This document shows positions 24,366 through 37,681 of a stretch of 64,000 bases of DNA, one piece after another. A program made the translations under genes and the position numbers. Below the pieces are notes generated by a model. It was given only the letters and a program-made list of their open reading frames with translations, did not search any database and was not told the DNA's origin. The stretch spans positions 154,758,431-154,822,430 of the forward strand of contig OY740767.1 of the NCBI GenBank assembly GCA_963513935.1, written 5' to 3'. The stretch comes from Aphrophora alni. Taxonomy: Eukaryota > Arthropoda > Insecta > Hemiptera > Aphrophoridae. The stretch's first letter is position 1; every line of letters starts with the position of its first letter.

Positions 24366-25035
24366 TTGTTTTCCATTTGGAACAAGTGTTGTTACAGCCA
24401 AATCAATATCTAAGTAAGAGGTAAAGTCTGTCTTCGTGTAATGGATAAAACTACAATTAGTGTTTATTGTTAATACTAGTAAGGAAGAATCTAATCGGCT
24501 TCTATTTATGGTTTACAATTCATTTCATACTAATATAAGCCTATGGTGTAAATAATATTAATTTGAAAACTCAAATTTTGTCTATAAAACTTATAATTTA
24601 CAATACTTTTTTATCATAAGGTCTTATGAAATATACGTCTATACCCACAGTATACATGTTCTCTTAGTGGTTACAGGCAGCTTGCCTTTGAAATACATCA
24701 GTATTATTTTACAGACGATATCTATGCGATCAGTTGTTTATATGCCTTTCAGTTTGTATTGGTGTGTTCTTATCAGTTGTATAATTGTATAGGTGTTCGT
24801 TAATTATAAATGACAAATTTAAAAAAAGTCCAGAATTTTTATTTATGAAAAAAAATATGATACAATTTTATTTAACTTTTCTTTCAAATTAGATCAAATT
24901 AACATTAATTCTTTTATAAAATTCTATAAACACAAGATTAACATGCTATAAATGTTACTGATGTTTATTTATCACATGTGATTTACCGTCAACATCTGGT
25001 TTATCTGCCATATTAGTCACAAGTCTACTGTATAT

Positions 25036-25041
25036 AATAAA
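25036..25041 (+). terminator. Candidate polyadenylation signal of NSE2
   Basis: This is an AATAAA hexamer I noticed downstream of the stop, about 670 nt away. No other evidence defines the 3' end, and in DNA this AT-rich the hexamer occurs often by chance. Confidence 0.25.
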
Positions 25042-26929
25042 AAAAGAATCTCTTTTACTTCCTCTTATAAATAACCTATAGAAAAAAAAAATGTATCAGG
25101 AAAAAAGTTATATCGTGTAGAACTTTGGTATATATTTGGTCACTCTTACATCTCGTCACTTTTATTATTATTGTTTCCTTATTACTAAAAATGTATATGT
25201 TTAGCTACTTGTTGTAAAACTGAAACAAAAAATTATATTTATTAAAGATCAACTCCAACAATTTCCCTCGAGTGTATTGCAAAATACCAAATACTAGTAT
25301 CAAGTTCCTTTTCTTTTTTATTAATTACTCAAGAACTGCAAGTTTAAAGCATGTTGGTTTTGCTTATAAACTTTTATGTTTCACCAAAATTTGATTTAAC
25401 TAACACTGAATTTCAGATATTCTAAATTCTTTGATAACTTCAACAGTTTATTTTTATATTATTGTGCATTTTTTAACAGATAATTCAGGAACTGCGATGA
25501 GTGGATAAATGGTTTTGTGGAAGGATTTGTAAGAGAGTTACTGCAATATTTTTTTTTATATTGTTTATTATTTAAAAATAATACAAAATTAGTTAAAAAA
25601 TAAAAACATTTATGTAATAAGTTACTTTACCTTTCTGAAACAAAGTCTGACTCAGGTCTGCAAGGCTCCCAGAAATTGAAGAGGTGAAAATTTACAAAAT
25701 CGATCATGATATTTAATTTAAAAACAATTACCTTATATTGAAAAGGAAAAATAATATTTTTAAAAACAGAATTTACTTTTTCTCATTAAAAATTGAAAAT
25801 GTTAAATTCACGTATAAACTTACATAGGTTATATACATCGGAATGGGAATTCAGAAGTTTCATATTCACTTCTAAAATTATCACTTTTAAAGCCTATTTT
25901 AAAAGAAACTAATATTCAACTGTGAAATTTTGACGTAAAATATTCGTAAAAATCTATTTTTTTATAGTTAATTCAAATTACAAGACTGTATTAGTCAACG
26001 ATACTGATTGTATTTTAATCATCAAGGAAACAACATCCATAGATAAAAATACATGTATTGTATGACATGTGCGCATTGAAGATCATATGTGTCGTTACAG
26101 TTTTTATTAAAATATGAGGTTTTCAATAATTTAATATCTTGTGGTGCCCGAGCAGTCAGAGGACAGTTCAATTCTGTTGAATAAGGTTTCTTTCACACTC
26201 TCCTGCATTTGGGCCTTTGGTAGGAAAAGGTCTTATTAATTCACAAATCTAGGATTTTGCATATTAAAAGATTATTTAATGTTTACTTGACATGAACTTT
26301 AGGTAAAGATGTTTAGAATTACCAGTTTACATAATTATGGTAAAATAACGGTATTGTTTAGAATACATATTTTAAAATAGGAAAAGATTTATGTTGGAGT
26401 TAACTTAAGTTAACATATTTCTTGGCACAACTTAGAACCTCAGAGAGAAATTAAGCAACTTAACCACCGACAGGACTGTCAAAAGACCTCCATGCCCGGT
26501 CCTGCAAAGAGTTTTGTTACATTTAGAGCCACACCCGATGATGGCGACAAATCTTAAAGGAACTTAATTCTCATTGGCTATTAATTTATAAGGAGTGGAC
26601 TTGTGATGATCACATACCCATAGGAAACTAGGCCAGTTTTCAAGGCTTTGCGTTGGTTTCATATCAATTAATACGGGATGCTTTGATTTCATATTAAGAC
26701 TTCTGCATCCGAAGTTAGTTTTATGATTCTATTTTATAAATTCCGAATTATTTCCAAATATTAAAGTTAAGACTTAATTATAATTAGGGGTTAATGAGTA
26801 AGGGCAGTTGATTTATATTAATTTCTCATCTTCTTAACCTTAGATGAGAGACAAGTAGGTAAGGTTAAATTACCTTATATTTATATCATGTTTCATGTTA
26901 AACTAAAATTATTGCCAAAAGTTGTGTTA

Positions 26930-27110
26930 TACATTTGCAAATAGTCTGATCGATAATTGATACTAGTCAATACTATCTTAATTGTATAATATCTAGTAGA
27001 TGGTCGGTCGTCTGTAATTTTTTTAGTAACAACAATTCTATAGATTTTACATAACCTACTTTCATAGAAATTTGGTACTTTTCATTTTCAATTTTTACCG
27101 TGAAAAGGTT
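26930..27110 (-). repeat. Dispersed repeat B, reverse copy
   Basis: The bottom strand reads AAAATTGAAAATGAAAAGTA, GGTTATGTAAAATCTATAGA and ATCGATCAGACTATTTGC, parallel to 10745-10890 on the top strand. Confidence 0.55.
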
Positions 27111-27669
27111 AATTCTGCGTAAAAATATTATTTTCTCCTTATATTTAAAGGTTAGGTAAAGTAGTATGTACTAAACGTACGTACGTGGTGAATTTTTCGC
27201 TTCAATTGGGTTGACCTCATTATCTGCGCCTTGGAGACCTTGAATTGGTTTTTTTTTCTTTCTAATCTTTAGATCGATGCAGTAAAACTGGTACCACTGC
27301 ATTTTATCAATTTAGTAATTTTTATCAAAAGTAGTGTCTTGCTTTCAAAACCAATTCTACTCTGAAAAAGCAAAGATTCAATTATTTTACTCTTAAGTTA
27401 AATTTATAGAACAGTAAAGTTTGAATGTATCATCTAATCTTAATTATGTTATTAAATTTGTCATAAACATATCTCATAAGAATGGAATACATGGAATGAC
27501 TCAACTGCATTTATAGTTAAGTTTACTTCTTGTGTATATGTTTACTTTCAGCTGTAAGAAGGTTCGATCATAGTTTAATTTAATTGAGGTGACACATATG
27601 TATGGATTACAAATGATGTCATTACCTCTTGTGACAAGAATGGAGTGGGGATTCAATTACCACACCTTC

Positions 27670-28510
27670 TTATTAGCTTTAACTAAATATATATGTTTCG
27701 CTGTTGTTGACAGCATCATCAGGCCTTCAAAAACTATTAAAATCACATATTACACTTACAAACTTGACATTTGACTTCTTAAAAGTTGCACTGCTATTTA
27801 TTTATTTTATTATTTTTTTTAAAATTTCAATTCCATTTGTAGTTTTACCTTTCAGCTATAAAGCTTATTATATACTCTCATTCGCAGCTCATTTCTTTTT
27901 AATCCAATCTCAGGTTTTTGGATAACAATGAGGTACTTCAAATGATGTCCTGTTCTTTACTCCACAGTCCCAAGGATACAATCCATTTCCTGCTCAAAGC
28001 TGGGCAGTCAAATACTATGTCCCGGGCTATCTTTTCAGCTTCATCACATTTCCCCATTCTATATAGATGACTAGAGAACATACAGTGATCCGTCGAAGTC
28101 TGACCAGTTCAGTTTAATAGCTTCCTCTGTGTTGCGTCTTGAAAGACCCTTGAACATCTTCATACATGGTACCGTCTAACATTCAGTTATCTCCCCTAAG
28201 TCTTTAGATGTTCCTTCGAGACAAGTTGATACTCCACATGTAAATTTTGGACCAATGAGGCGCACCTGTCTGTCTCCTGATACCTTATGTCTCGGGACCC
28301 ACAACAGATTTACATTGTTGGTTTTACCAGAGTTTTATGTGCAGTATTTTATCCTACACTATCTGGTCACACTTTTTTTCTTCCAGGCACAACTCAATTT
28401 CTTTAAAATGTTAAATTTGTAATGTGTGTATGTGTGTGAATATATGTTATTAATATTTCTTAAAGATCTGATGATGTTGTCAACAACAGTAAATATGTGT
28501 AATTCAAAAG
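27670..28510. repeat. Inverted pair flanking a LINE remnant
   Basis: CTGTTGTTGACAGCATCATCAGG near 27701 is matched in reverse near 28468 (CTGATGATGTTGTCAACAAC), and the similarity extends over about 90 bases on each side at roughly 70 percent. The pair encloses the RNase H remnant below. It may be two oppositely oriented copies of one element end rather than a single element. Confidence 0.5.
27910..28340 (-). pseudogene. Non-LTR retrotransposon RNase H domain remnant (I/R1/Jockey-like)
   Basis: The bottom strand encodes NVNLLWVPRHKVSGD, corresponding to the WVPGHxxxxGNE block of LINE RNase H, then RLIGPKFTCGVSTC and GLSRRNTEEAI. After a frameshift it reads HCMFSSHLYRMGKCDEAEKI with IVFDCPALSRKWIVSLG. 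The closing HL..MG...C..AEE..H..FDCPAL pattern is diagnostic of the ORF2 C-terminus. It is broken. Confidence 0.72.
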
Positions 28511-28949
28511 AAAACATTAATTCCAAGTAGGCGACTAAGTATCGACACATTTTATGAGTTATACAGTATAAAGAAATACTTTAATTTTGCATCCTACAAT
28601 ATATTTATTTTATATCAAATTAAATTTTGGTTTAAGGTTATTTATGCTGGTTTATATTGTGTTTCTAGGCATCTCTTTGTGTTCAGCATACCATACCTGT
28701 ACTATGGAAGTAATTCACGCTTTTTGTATTGTTAAATATTTTATCAAATTGTTTTTGACAATCTTAATAAATTACCTATACTTTATCACATTCCTATGTT
28801 AAATATCAAGAGTCAGAGAAAATTATATGAAAAAATCAGAGTTTGATTTTAAAATTCGATGGTTATTCTAATTGACTTATTTGTTAAGTTAATACTATAT
28901 TGTATGATTTTGTATTATTACATTGTGTACTTTTTCAATCTGTTTTGTG

Positions 28950-29695
28950 TTTTTATTGAAAATTTCTCACTATCCTTGTTCCAATTTCTTACATTTTGTA
29001 AGTGTGTCTAAAAATTTTGTATATTTTAAATTTGTTCATTGTACTTCTCTTCCTTTCCTCTCAAAAACCCCCCTTGTGTCAACTGTTAGTTAATTCATTT
29101 TCCTTGCGGTGATCCCAACTTTTGTTTCGTGTTTTTCTATTGTCCTTTCCTTAGACACTCTGTTCATGTGTCCATACCATTTGAATTGGGTTTTTCCTAA
29201 TCGTTCACAATTATCGATTATTACTTAAATCTTTCCCTAGGTTTAAGCAATAATACGGGTTTTGCCTGCCATCATCAGTCTTACATATTTCATCTCTGCT
29301 TCCATTATTCTATTCTTAGTTTTGGTTATCACAGGCCAGCTTTCAATCCCAGTATGTAAGAGTAAGTATGTAGATTGTTTTTATAGATAACCATTTTAGT
29401 GTTTTTGTCTATTTCTTACTTACCTAATATAGTGTTACTTATCTGATGGTAAAATTTACTCTTTTTGTTGAACCTGTTTTGTATTTCTTGATATATTGCA
29501 CCAGTATTTGTCAAAATAGTTCGCAAATTATAATATTTATCAACATATTCCATCTTTTCACCTCTCATCTCTATATCCTTTAGCATTTGCTCTTTTTTCT
29601 CAACATAGATAACTTTACTTTTCTTTACATTTATAATCATCCATCTCTTTTCCAAACTCTCACTCCAACCCTGTACAATTTCTCCCAGTTTATCT
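28950..29695 (-). pseudogene. Non-LTR retrotransposon RT C-terminal region (RTE/Jockey-type)
   Basis: The bottom-strand frame 29416-29655 reads NVKKSKVIYVEKKEQML...MEYVDKYYNLRTILTNTGAIYQEIQNR, matching the N..KTK.M...E...YLG..I...G....EI..RI segment after the YADD motif. Continuing with shifts it gives YSGIESWPVITKTKNRIMEA and EMKYVRLMMAGKTR, then ERLGKTQFKWYGHMNRV, the typical YGSE.W...EMK.LR...G..R and L.W.GHV.R end. Positions of stops show it is dead. It ends about 350 bases before the satellite. Confidence 0.82.
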
Positions 29696-32600
29696 TCTGT
29701 ATCATTAAAACTAAATTATCTCAGTGCTTGAACATTTTATTGGTTTCAGATTCCAGTATCCATTATTGTATTCTGCTTTCTATTCTTGTTGTTACATTTC
29801 ATTGTTATTTTATCAATTAAAATTATGAAAAGTAGTGAATTTAGACACTCTCTCTTTGTTTCAAACCCTTGTTCCAATTAAAAGTATGTGATTTATTTTA
29901 ATTTATTTCTACTCTTTCTTTTATATCTTTCTCACACTTCTAATTTTGTTTATTGATTTGAATAACCCTCTTTTCTTTTCCAGTATTTCCTATATGTGAT
30001 TTCCATCTATGCTATCAATCTAAATCCGAGAATCCCAAATGGTGCCTTATCACATTCCACCCCCCAGGTATTCTCCTGTCTGTATTGTTCCTCGATCTGA
30101 TATGCCTCCCTTCATTATTCCTTTCTTTATCAGATTCCACTTCCCTTCCAAGGTATTCTCCTGTCTGTACTGTTCCTCTATCTGATATGCCTCCCTTCAT
30201 TATTCCTTTCTTTATCAGATTCCACTTCCCTTCCAAGGTATTCTCCTGTCTGTATTGTTCCTCTATCTGATATGCCTCCCTTCATTATTCCTTTCTTTAT
30301 CAGATTCCACTTCCCTTCCAAGGTATTCTCCTGTCTGTATTGTTCCTCGATCTGATATGCCTCCCTTCATTATTCCTTTCTTTATCAGATTCCACTTCCC
30401 TTCCAAGGTATTCTCCTGTCTGTACTGTTCCTCGATCTGATATGCCTCCCTTCATTATTCCTTTCTTTATCAGATTCCACTTCCCTTCCAAGGTATTCTC
30501 CTGTCTGTATTGTTCCTTGATCTGATATGCCTCCCTTCATTATTCCTTTCTTTATCAGATTCCACTTCCCTTCCAAGGTATTCTCCTGTCTGTATTGTTC
30601 CTCGATCTGATATGCCTCCCTTCATTATTCCTTTCTTTATCAGATTCCACTTCCCTTCCAAGGTATTCTCCTGTCTGTATTGTTCCTCTATCTGATATGC
30701 CTCCCTTCATTATTCCTTCCTTTATCAGATTCCACTTCCCTTCCAAGGTATTCTCCTGTCTGTATTGTTCCTCGATCTGATATGCCTCCCTTCATTATTC
30801 CTTTCTTTATCAGATTCCACTTCCTTTCTAAGGTATTCTCCTGTCTGTATTGTTCCTCGATCTGATATGCCTCCCTTCATTATTCCTTTCTTTATCAGAT
30901 TCCACTTCCCTTCCAAGGTATTCTCCTGTCTGTATTGTTCCTCGATCTGATATGCCTCCCTTCATTATTCCTTCCTTTATCAGATTCCACTTCCCTTCCA
31001 AGGTATTCTCCTGTCTGTATTGTTCCTCGATCTGATATGCCTCCCTTCATTATTCCTTTCTTTATCAGATTCCACTTCCCTTCCAAGGTATTCTCCTGTC
31101 TGTATTGTTCCTCGATCTGATATGCCTCCCTTCATTATTCCTTTCTTTATCAGATTCCACTTCCCTTCCAAGGTATTCTCCTGTCTGTATTGTTCCTCGA
31201 TCTGATATGCCTCCCTTCATTATTCCTTTCTTTATCAGATTCCACTTCCCTTCCAAGGTATTCTCCTGTCTGTATTGTTCCTCTATCTGATATGCCTCCC
31301 TTCATTATTCCTTCCTTTATCAGATTCCACTTCCTTTCTAAGGTATTCTCCTGTCTGTATTGTTCCTCGATCTGATATGCCTCCCTTCATTATTCCTTTC
31401 TTTATCAGATTCCACTTCCCTTCCAAGGTATTCTCCTGTCTGTATTGTTCCTCTATCTGATATGCCTCCCTTCATTATTCCTTCCTTTATCAGATTCCAC
31501 TTCCTTTCTAAGGTATTCTCCTGTCTGTACTGTTCCTCTATCTGATATGCCTCCCTTCATTATTCCTTTCTTTATCAGATTCCACTTCCCTTCCAAGGTA
31601 TTCTCCTGTCTGTATTGTTCCTCGATCTGATATGCCTCCCTTCATTATTCCTTTCTTTATCAGATTCCACTTCCCTTCCAAGGTATTCTCCTGTCTGTAC
31701 TGTTCCTCGATCTGATATGCCTCCCTTCATTATTCCTTTCTTTATCAGATTCCACTTCCCTTCCAAGGTATTCTCCTGTCTGTACTGTTCCTCGATCTGA
31801 TATGCCTCCCTTCATTATTCCTTCCTTTATCAGATTCCACTTCCCTTCCAAGGTATTCTCCTGTCTGTACTGTTCCTCGATCTGATATGCCTCCCTTCAT
31901 TATTCCTTCCTTTATCAGATTCCACTTCCCTTCCAAGGTATTCTCCTGTCTGTACTGTTCCTCGATCTGATATGCCTCCCTTCATTATTCCTTCCTTTAT
32001 CAGATTCCACTTCCCTTCCAAGGTATTCTCCTGTCTGTACTGTTCCTCGATCTGATATGCCTCCCTTCATTATTCCTTCCTTTATCAGATTCCACCCCCC
32101 AGGTATTCTCCTGTCTGTACTGTTCCTCGATCTGATATGCCTCCCTTCATTATTCCTTTCTTTATCAGATTCCACTTCCCTTCCAAGGTATTCTCCTGTC
32201 TGTACTGTTCCTCGATCTGATATGCCTCCCTTCATTATTCCTTTCTTTATCAGATTCCACTTCCCTTCCAAGGTATTCTCCTGTCTGTACTGTTCCTCGA
32301 TCTGATATGCCTCCCTTCATTATTCCTTCCTTTATCAGATTCCACTTCCCTTCCAAGGTATTCTCCTGTCTGTACTGTTCCTCGATCTGATATGCCTCCC
32401 TTCATTATTCCTTCCTTTATCAGATTCCACTTCCCTTCCAAGGTATTCTCCTGTCTGTACTGTTCCTCGATCTGATATGCCTCCCTTCATTATTCCTTCC
32501 TTTATCAGATTCCACTTCCCTTCCAAGGTATTCTCCTGTCTGTACTGTTCCTCGATCTGATATGCCTCCCTTCATTATTCCTTTCTTTATCAGATTCCAC

Positions 32601-35600
32601 TTCCCTTCCAAGGTATTCTCCTGTCTGTACTGTTCCTCGATCTGATATGCCTCCCTTCATTATTCCTTTCTTTATCAGATTCCACTTCCCTTCCAAGGTA
32701 TTCTCCTGTCTGTACTGTTCCTCGATCTGATATGCCTCCCTTCATTATTCCTTCCTTTATCAGATTCCACTTCCCTTCCAAGGTATTCTCCTGTCTGTAC
32801 TGTTCCTCGATCTGATATGCCTCCCTTCATTATTCCTTTCTTTATCAGATTCCACTTCCCTTCCAAGGTATTCTCCTGTCTGTACTGTTCCTCGATCTGA
32901 TATGCCTCCCTTCATTATTCCTTCCTTTATCAGATTCCACTTCCCTTCCAAGGTATTCTCCTGTCTGTACTGTTCCTCGATCTGATATGCCTCCCTTCAT
33001 TATTCCTTTCTTTATCAGATTCCACTTCCCTTCCAAGGTATTCTCCTGTCTGTACTGTTCCTCGATCTGATATGCCTCCCTTCATTATTCCTTCCTTTAT
33101 CAGATTCCACTTCCCTTCCAAGGTATTCTCCTGTCTGTACTGTTCCTCGATCTGATATGCCTCCCTTCATTATTCCTTCCTTTATCAGATTCCACTTCCC
33201 TTCCAAGGTATTCTCCTGTCTGTACTGTTCCTCGATCTGATATGCCTCCCTTCATTATTCCTTCCTTTATCAGATTCCACTTCCCTTCCAAGGTATTCTC
33301 CTGTCTGTACTGTTCCTCGATCTGATATGCCTCCCTTCATTATTCCTTCCTTTATCAGATTCCACTTCCCTTCCAAGGTATTCTCCTGTCTGTACTGTTC
33401 CTCGATCTGATATGCCTCCCTTCATTATTCCTTCCTTTATCAGATTCCACTTCCCTTCCAAGGTATTCTCCTGTCTGTACTGTTCCTCGATCTGATATGC
33501 CTCCCTTCATTATTCCTTTCTTTATCAGATTCCACTTCCTTTCTAAGGTATTCTCCTGTCTGTACTGTTCCTCGATCTGATATGCCTCCCTTCATTATTC
33601 CTTTCTTTATCAGATTCCACTTCCCTTCCAAGGTATTCTCCTGTCTGTACTGTTCCTCGATCTGATATGCCTCCCTTCATTATTCCTTTCTTTATCAGAT
33701 TCCACTTCCCTTCCAAGGTATTCTCCTGTCTGTATTGTTCCTCGATCTGATATGCCTCCCTTCATTATTCCTTCCTTTATCAGATTCCCCTTCCCTTCCA
33801 AGGTATTCTCCTGTCTGTATTGTTCCTCGATCTGATATGCCTCCCTTCATTATTCCTTCCTTTATCAGATTCCACTTCCCTTCCAAGGTATTCTCCTGTC
33901 TGTACTGTTCCTCGATCTGATATGCCTCCCTTCATTATTCCTTTCTTTATCAGATTCCACTTCCCTTCCAAGGTATTCTCCTGTCTGTATTGTTCCTCGA
34001 TCTGATATGCCTCCCTTCATTATTCCTTCCTTTATCAGATTCCCCTTCCCTTCCAAGGTATTCTCCTGTCTGTATTGTTCCTCGATCTGATATGCCTCCC
34101 TTCATTATTCCTTCCTTTATCAGATTCCACTTCCCTTCCAAGGTATTCTCCTGTCTGTACTGTTCCTCGATCTGATATGCCTCCCTTCATTATTCCTTCC
34201 TTTATCAGATTCCACTTCCCTTCCAAGGTATTCTCCTGTCTGTACTGTTCCTCGATCTGATATGCCTCCCTTCATTATTCCTTCCTTTATCAGATTCCAC
34301 TTCCCTTCCAAGGTATTCTCCTGTCTGTACTGTTCCTCGATCTGATATGCCTCCCTTCATTATTCCTTCCTTTATCAGATTCCACTTCCCTTCCAAGGTA
34401 TTCTCCTGTCTGTATTGTTCCTCGATCTGATATGCCTCCCTTCATTATTCCTTCCTTTATCAGATTCCACTTCCCTTCCAAGGTATTCTCCTGTCTGTAC
34501 TGTTCCTCGATCTGATATGCCTCCCTTCATTATTCCTTTCTTTATCAGATTCCACTTCCCTTCCAAGGTATTCTCCTGTCTGTACTGTTCCTCGATCTGA
34601 TATGCCTCCCTTCATTATTCCTTCCTTTATCAGATTCCACTTCCCTTCCAAGGTATTCTCCTGTCTGTATTGTTCCTCGATCTGATATGCCTTCCTTCAT
34701 TATTCCTTTCTTTATCAGATTCCACTTCCCTTCCAAGGTATTCTCCTGTCTGTACTGTTCCTCGATCTGATATGCCTCCCTTCATTATTCCTTTCTTTAT
34801 CAGATTCTACTTCCCTTCCAAGGTATTCTCCTGTCTGTACTGTTCCTCGATCTGATATGCCTCCCTTCATTATTCCTTTCTTTATCAGATTCCACTTCCC
34901 TTCCAAGGTATTCTCCTGTCTGTATTGTTCCTCGATCTGATATGCCTTCCTTCATTATTCCTTTCTTTATCAGATTCCACTTCCTTTCTAAGGTATTCTC
35001 CTGTCTGTACTGTTCCTCTATCTGATATGCCTCCCTTCATTATTCCTTTCTTTATCAGATTCCACTTCCCTTCCAAGGTATTCTCCTGTCTGTACTGTTC
35101 CTCGATCTGATATGCCTTCCTTCATTATTCCTTTCTTTATCAGATTCCACTTCCTTTCTAAGGTATTCTCCTGTCTGTACTGTTCCTCTATCTGATATGC
35201 CTCCCTTCATTATTCCTTTCTTTATCAGATTCCACTTCCTTTCTAAGGTATTCTCCTGTCTGTACTGTTCCTCTATCTGATATGCCTCCCTTCATTATTC
35301 CTTTCTTTATCAGATTCCACTTCCCTTCCAAGGTATTCTCCTGTCTGTACTGTTCCTCGATCTGATATGCCTTCCTTCATTATTCCTTTCTTTATCAGAT
35401 TCCACTTCCTTTCTAAGGTATTCTCCTGTCTGTACTGTTCCTCTATCTGATATGCCTCCCTTCATTATTCCTTTCTTTATCAGATTCCACTTCCCTTCCA
35501 AGGTATTCTCCTGTCTGTACTGTTCCTCGATCTGATATGCCTCCCTTCATTATTCCTTTCTTTATCAGATTCCACTTCCTTTCTAAGGTATTCTCCTGTC

Positions 35601-37681
35601 TGTACTGTTCCTCGATCTGATATGCCTCCCTTCATTATTCCTTTCTTTATCAGATTCCACTTCCCTTCCAAGGTATTCTCCTGTCTGTACTGTTCCTCGA
35701 TCTGATATGCCTCCCTTCATTATTCCTTTCTTTATCAGATTCCACTTCCTTTCCAAGGTATTCTCCTGTCTGTACTGTTCCTCGATCTGATATGCCTCCC
35801 TTCATTATTCCTTTCTTTATCAGATTCCACTTCCTTTCTAAGGTATTCTCCTGTCTGTATTGTTCCTCGATCTGATATGCCTCCCTTCATTATTCCTTCC
35901 TTTATCAGATTCCACCCCCCAGGTATTCTCCTGTCTGTACTGTTCCTCGATCTGATATGCCTCCCTTCATTATTCCTTTCTTTATCAGATTCCACTTCCT
36001 TTCTAAGGTATTCTCCTGTCTGTACTGTTCCTCGATCTGATATGCCTCCCTTCATTATTCCTTTCTTTATCAGATTCCACTTCCCTTCCAAGGTATTCTC
36101 CTGTCTGTATTGTTCCTCGATCTGATATGCCTCCCTTCATTATTCCTTCCTTTATCAGATTCCACCCCCCAGGTATTCTCCTGTCTGTACTGTTCCTCGA
36201 TCTGATATGCCTCCCTTCATTATTCCTTCCTTTATCAGATTCCACTTCCTTTCTAAGGTATTCTCCTGTCTGTACTGTTCCTCGATCTGATATGCCTCCC
36301 TTCATTATTCCTTCCTTTATCAGATTCCACCCCCCAGGTATTCTCCTGTCTGTACTGTTCCTCGATCTGATATGCCTCCCTTCATTATTCCTTTCTTTAT
36401 CAGATTCCACTTCCTTTCTAAGGTATTCTCCTGTCTGTACTGTTCCTCGATCTGATATGCCTCCCTTCATTATTCCTTTCTTTATCAGATTCCACTTCCC
36501 TTCCAAGGTATTCTCCTGTCTGTACTGTTCCTCGATCTGATATGCCTCCCTTCATTATTCCTTCCTTTATCAGATTCCACCCCCCAGGTATTCTCCTGTC
36601 TGTACTGTTCCTCGATCTGATATGCCTCCCTTCATTATTCCTTTCTTTATCAGATTCCACTTCCCTTCCAAGGTATTCTCCTGTCTGTATTGTTCCTCGA
36701 TCTGATATGCCTCCCTTCATTATTCCTTTCTTTATCAGATTCCACTTCCCTTCCAAGGTATTCTCCTGTCTGTATTGTTCCTCGATCTGATATGCCTCCC
36801 TTCATTATTCCTTCCTTTATCAGATTCCACCCCCCAGGTATTCTCCTGTCTGTACTGTTCCTCGATCTGATATGCCTCCCTTCATTATTCCTTTCTTTAT
36901 CAGATTTCACTTCCTTTCTAAGGTATTCTCCTGTCTGTATTGTTCCTCGATCTGATATGCCTCCCTTCATTATTCCTTTCTTTATCAGATTCCACCCCCC
37001 AGGTATTCTCCTGTCTGTACTGTTCCTCGATCTAATATGCCTCCCTTCATTATTCCTTTCTTTATCAGATTCCACCCCCCAGGTATTCTCCTGTCTGTAC
37101 TGTTCCTCGATCTGATATGCCTCCCTTCATTATTCCTTTCTTTATCAGATTCCACCCCCCAGGTATTCTCCTGTCTGTACTGTTCCTCGATCTGATATGC
37201 CTCCCTTCATTATTCCTTTCTTTATCAGATTCCACTTCCTTTCTAAGGTATTCTCCTGTCTGTATTGTTCCTCGATCTGATATGCCTCCCTTCATTATTC
37301 CTTTCTTTATCAGATTCCACCCCCCAGGTATTCTCCTGTCTGTACTGTTCCTCGATCTAATATGCCTCCCTTCATTATTCCTTTCTTTATCAGATTCCAC
37401 CCCCCAGGTATTCTCCTGTCTGTACTGTTCCTCGATCTGATATGCCTCCCTTCATTATTCCTTTCTTTATCAGATTCCACCCCCCAGGTATTCTCCTGTC
37501 TGTATTGTTCCTCGATCTAATATGCCTCCCTTCATTATTCCTTTCTTTATCAGATTCCACCCCCCAGGTATTCTCCTGTCTGTACTGTTCCTCGATCTGA
37601 TATGCCTCCCTTCATTATTCCTTTCTTTATCAGATTCCACCCCCCAGGTATTCTCCTGTCTGTACTGTTCCTCGATCTAAT

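Larger units (their letters stand above)
24366..27560. other. Intergenic, no gene seen
   Basis: NSE2 3' UTR and AT-rich intergenic DNA. It holds a reverse copy of dispersed repeat B (about 26930-27110) and a possibly related block near 25790-25870. A short stretch near 26140 (GGTGCCCGAGCAGTCAGAGG) vaguely resembles a tRNA A-box but lacks a convincing B-box. Confidence 0.5.

Noticed and set aside
26140..26160. LTR retrotransposon primer-binding site (TGGTGCCCGA)
   Set aside because: Only a short match and no flanking LTR pair or gag/pol remnant.
26130..26200. tRNA or tRNA-derived SINE head (GGTGCCCGAGCAGTCAGAGG)
   Set aside because: The A-box resemblance is weak, the candidate B-box is poor, no cloverleaf can be drawn, and no second copy was seen.
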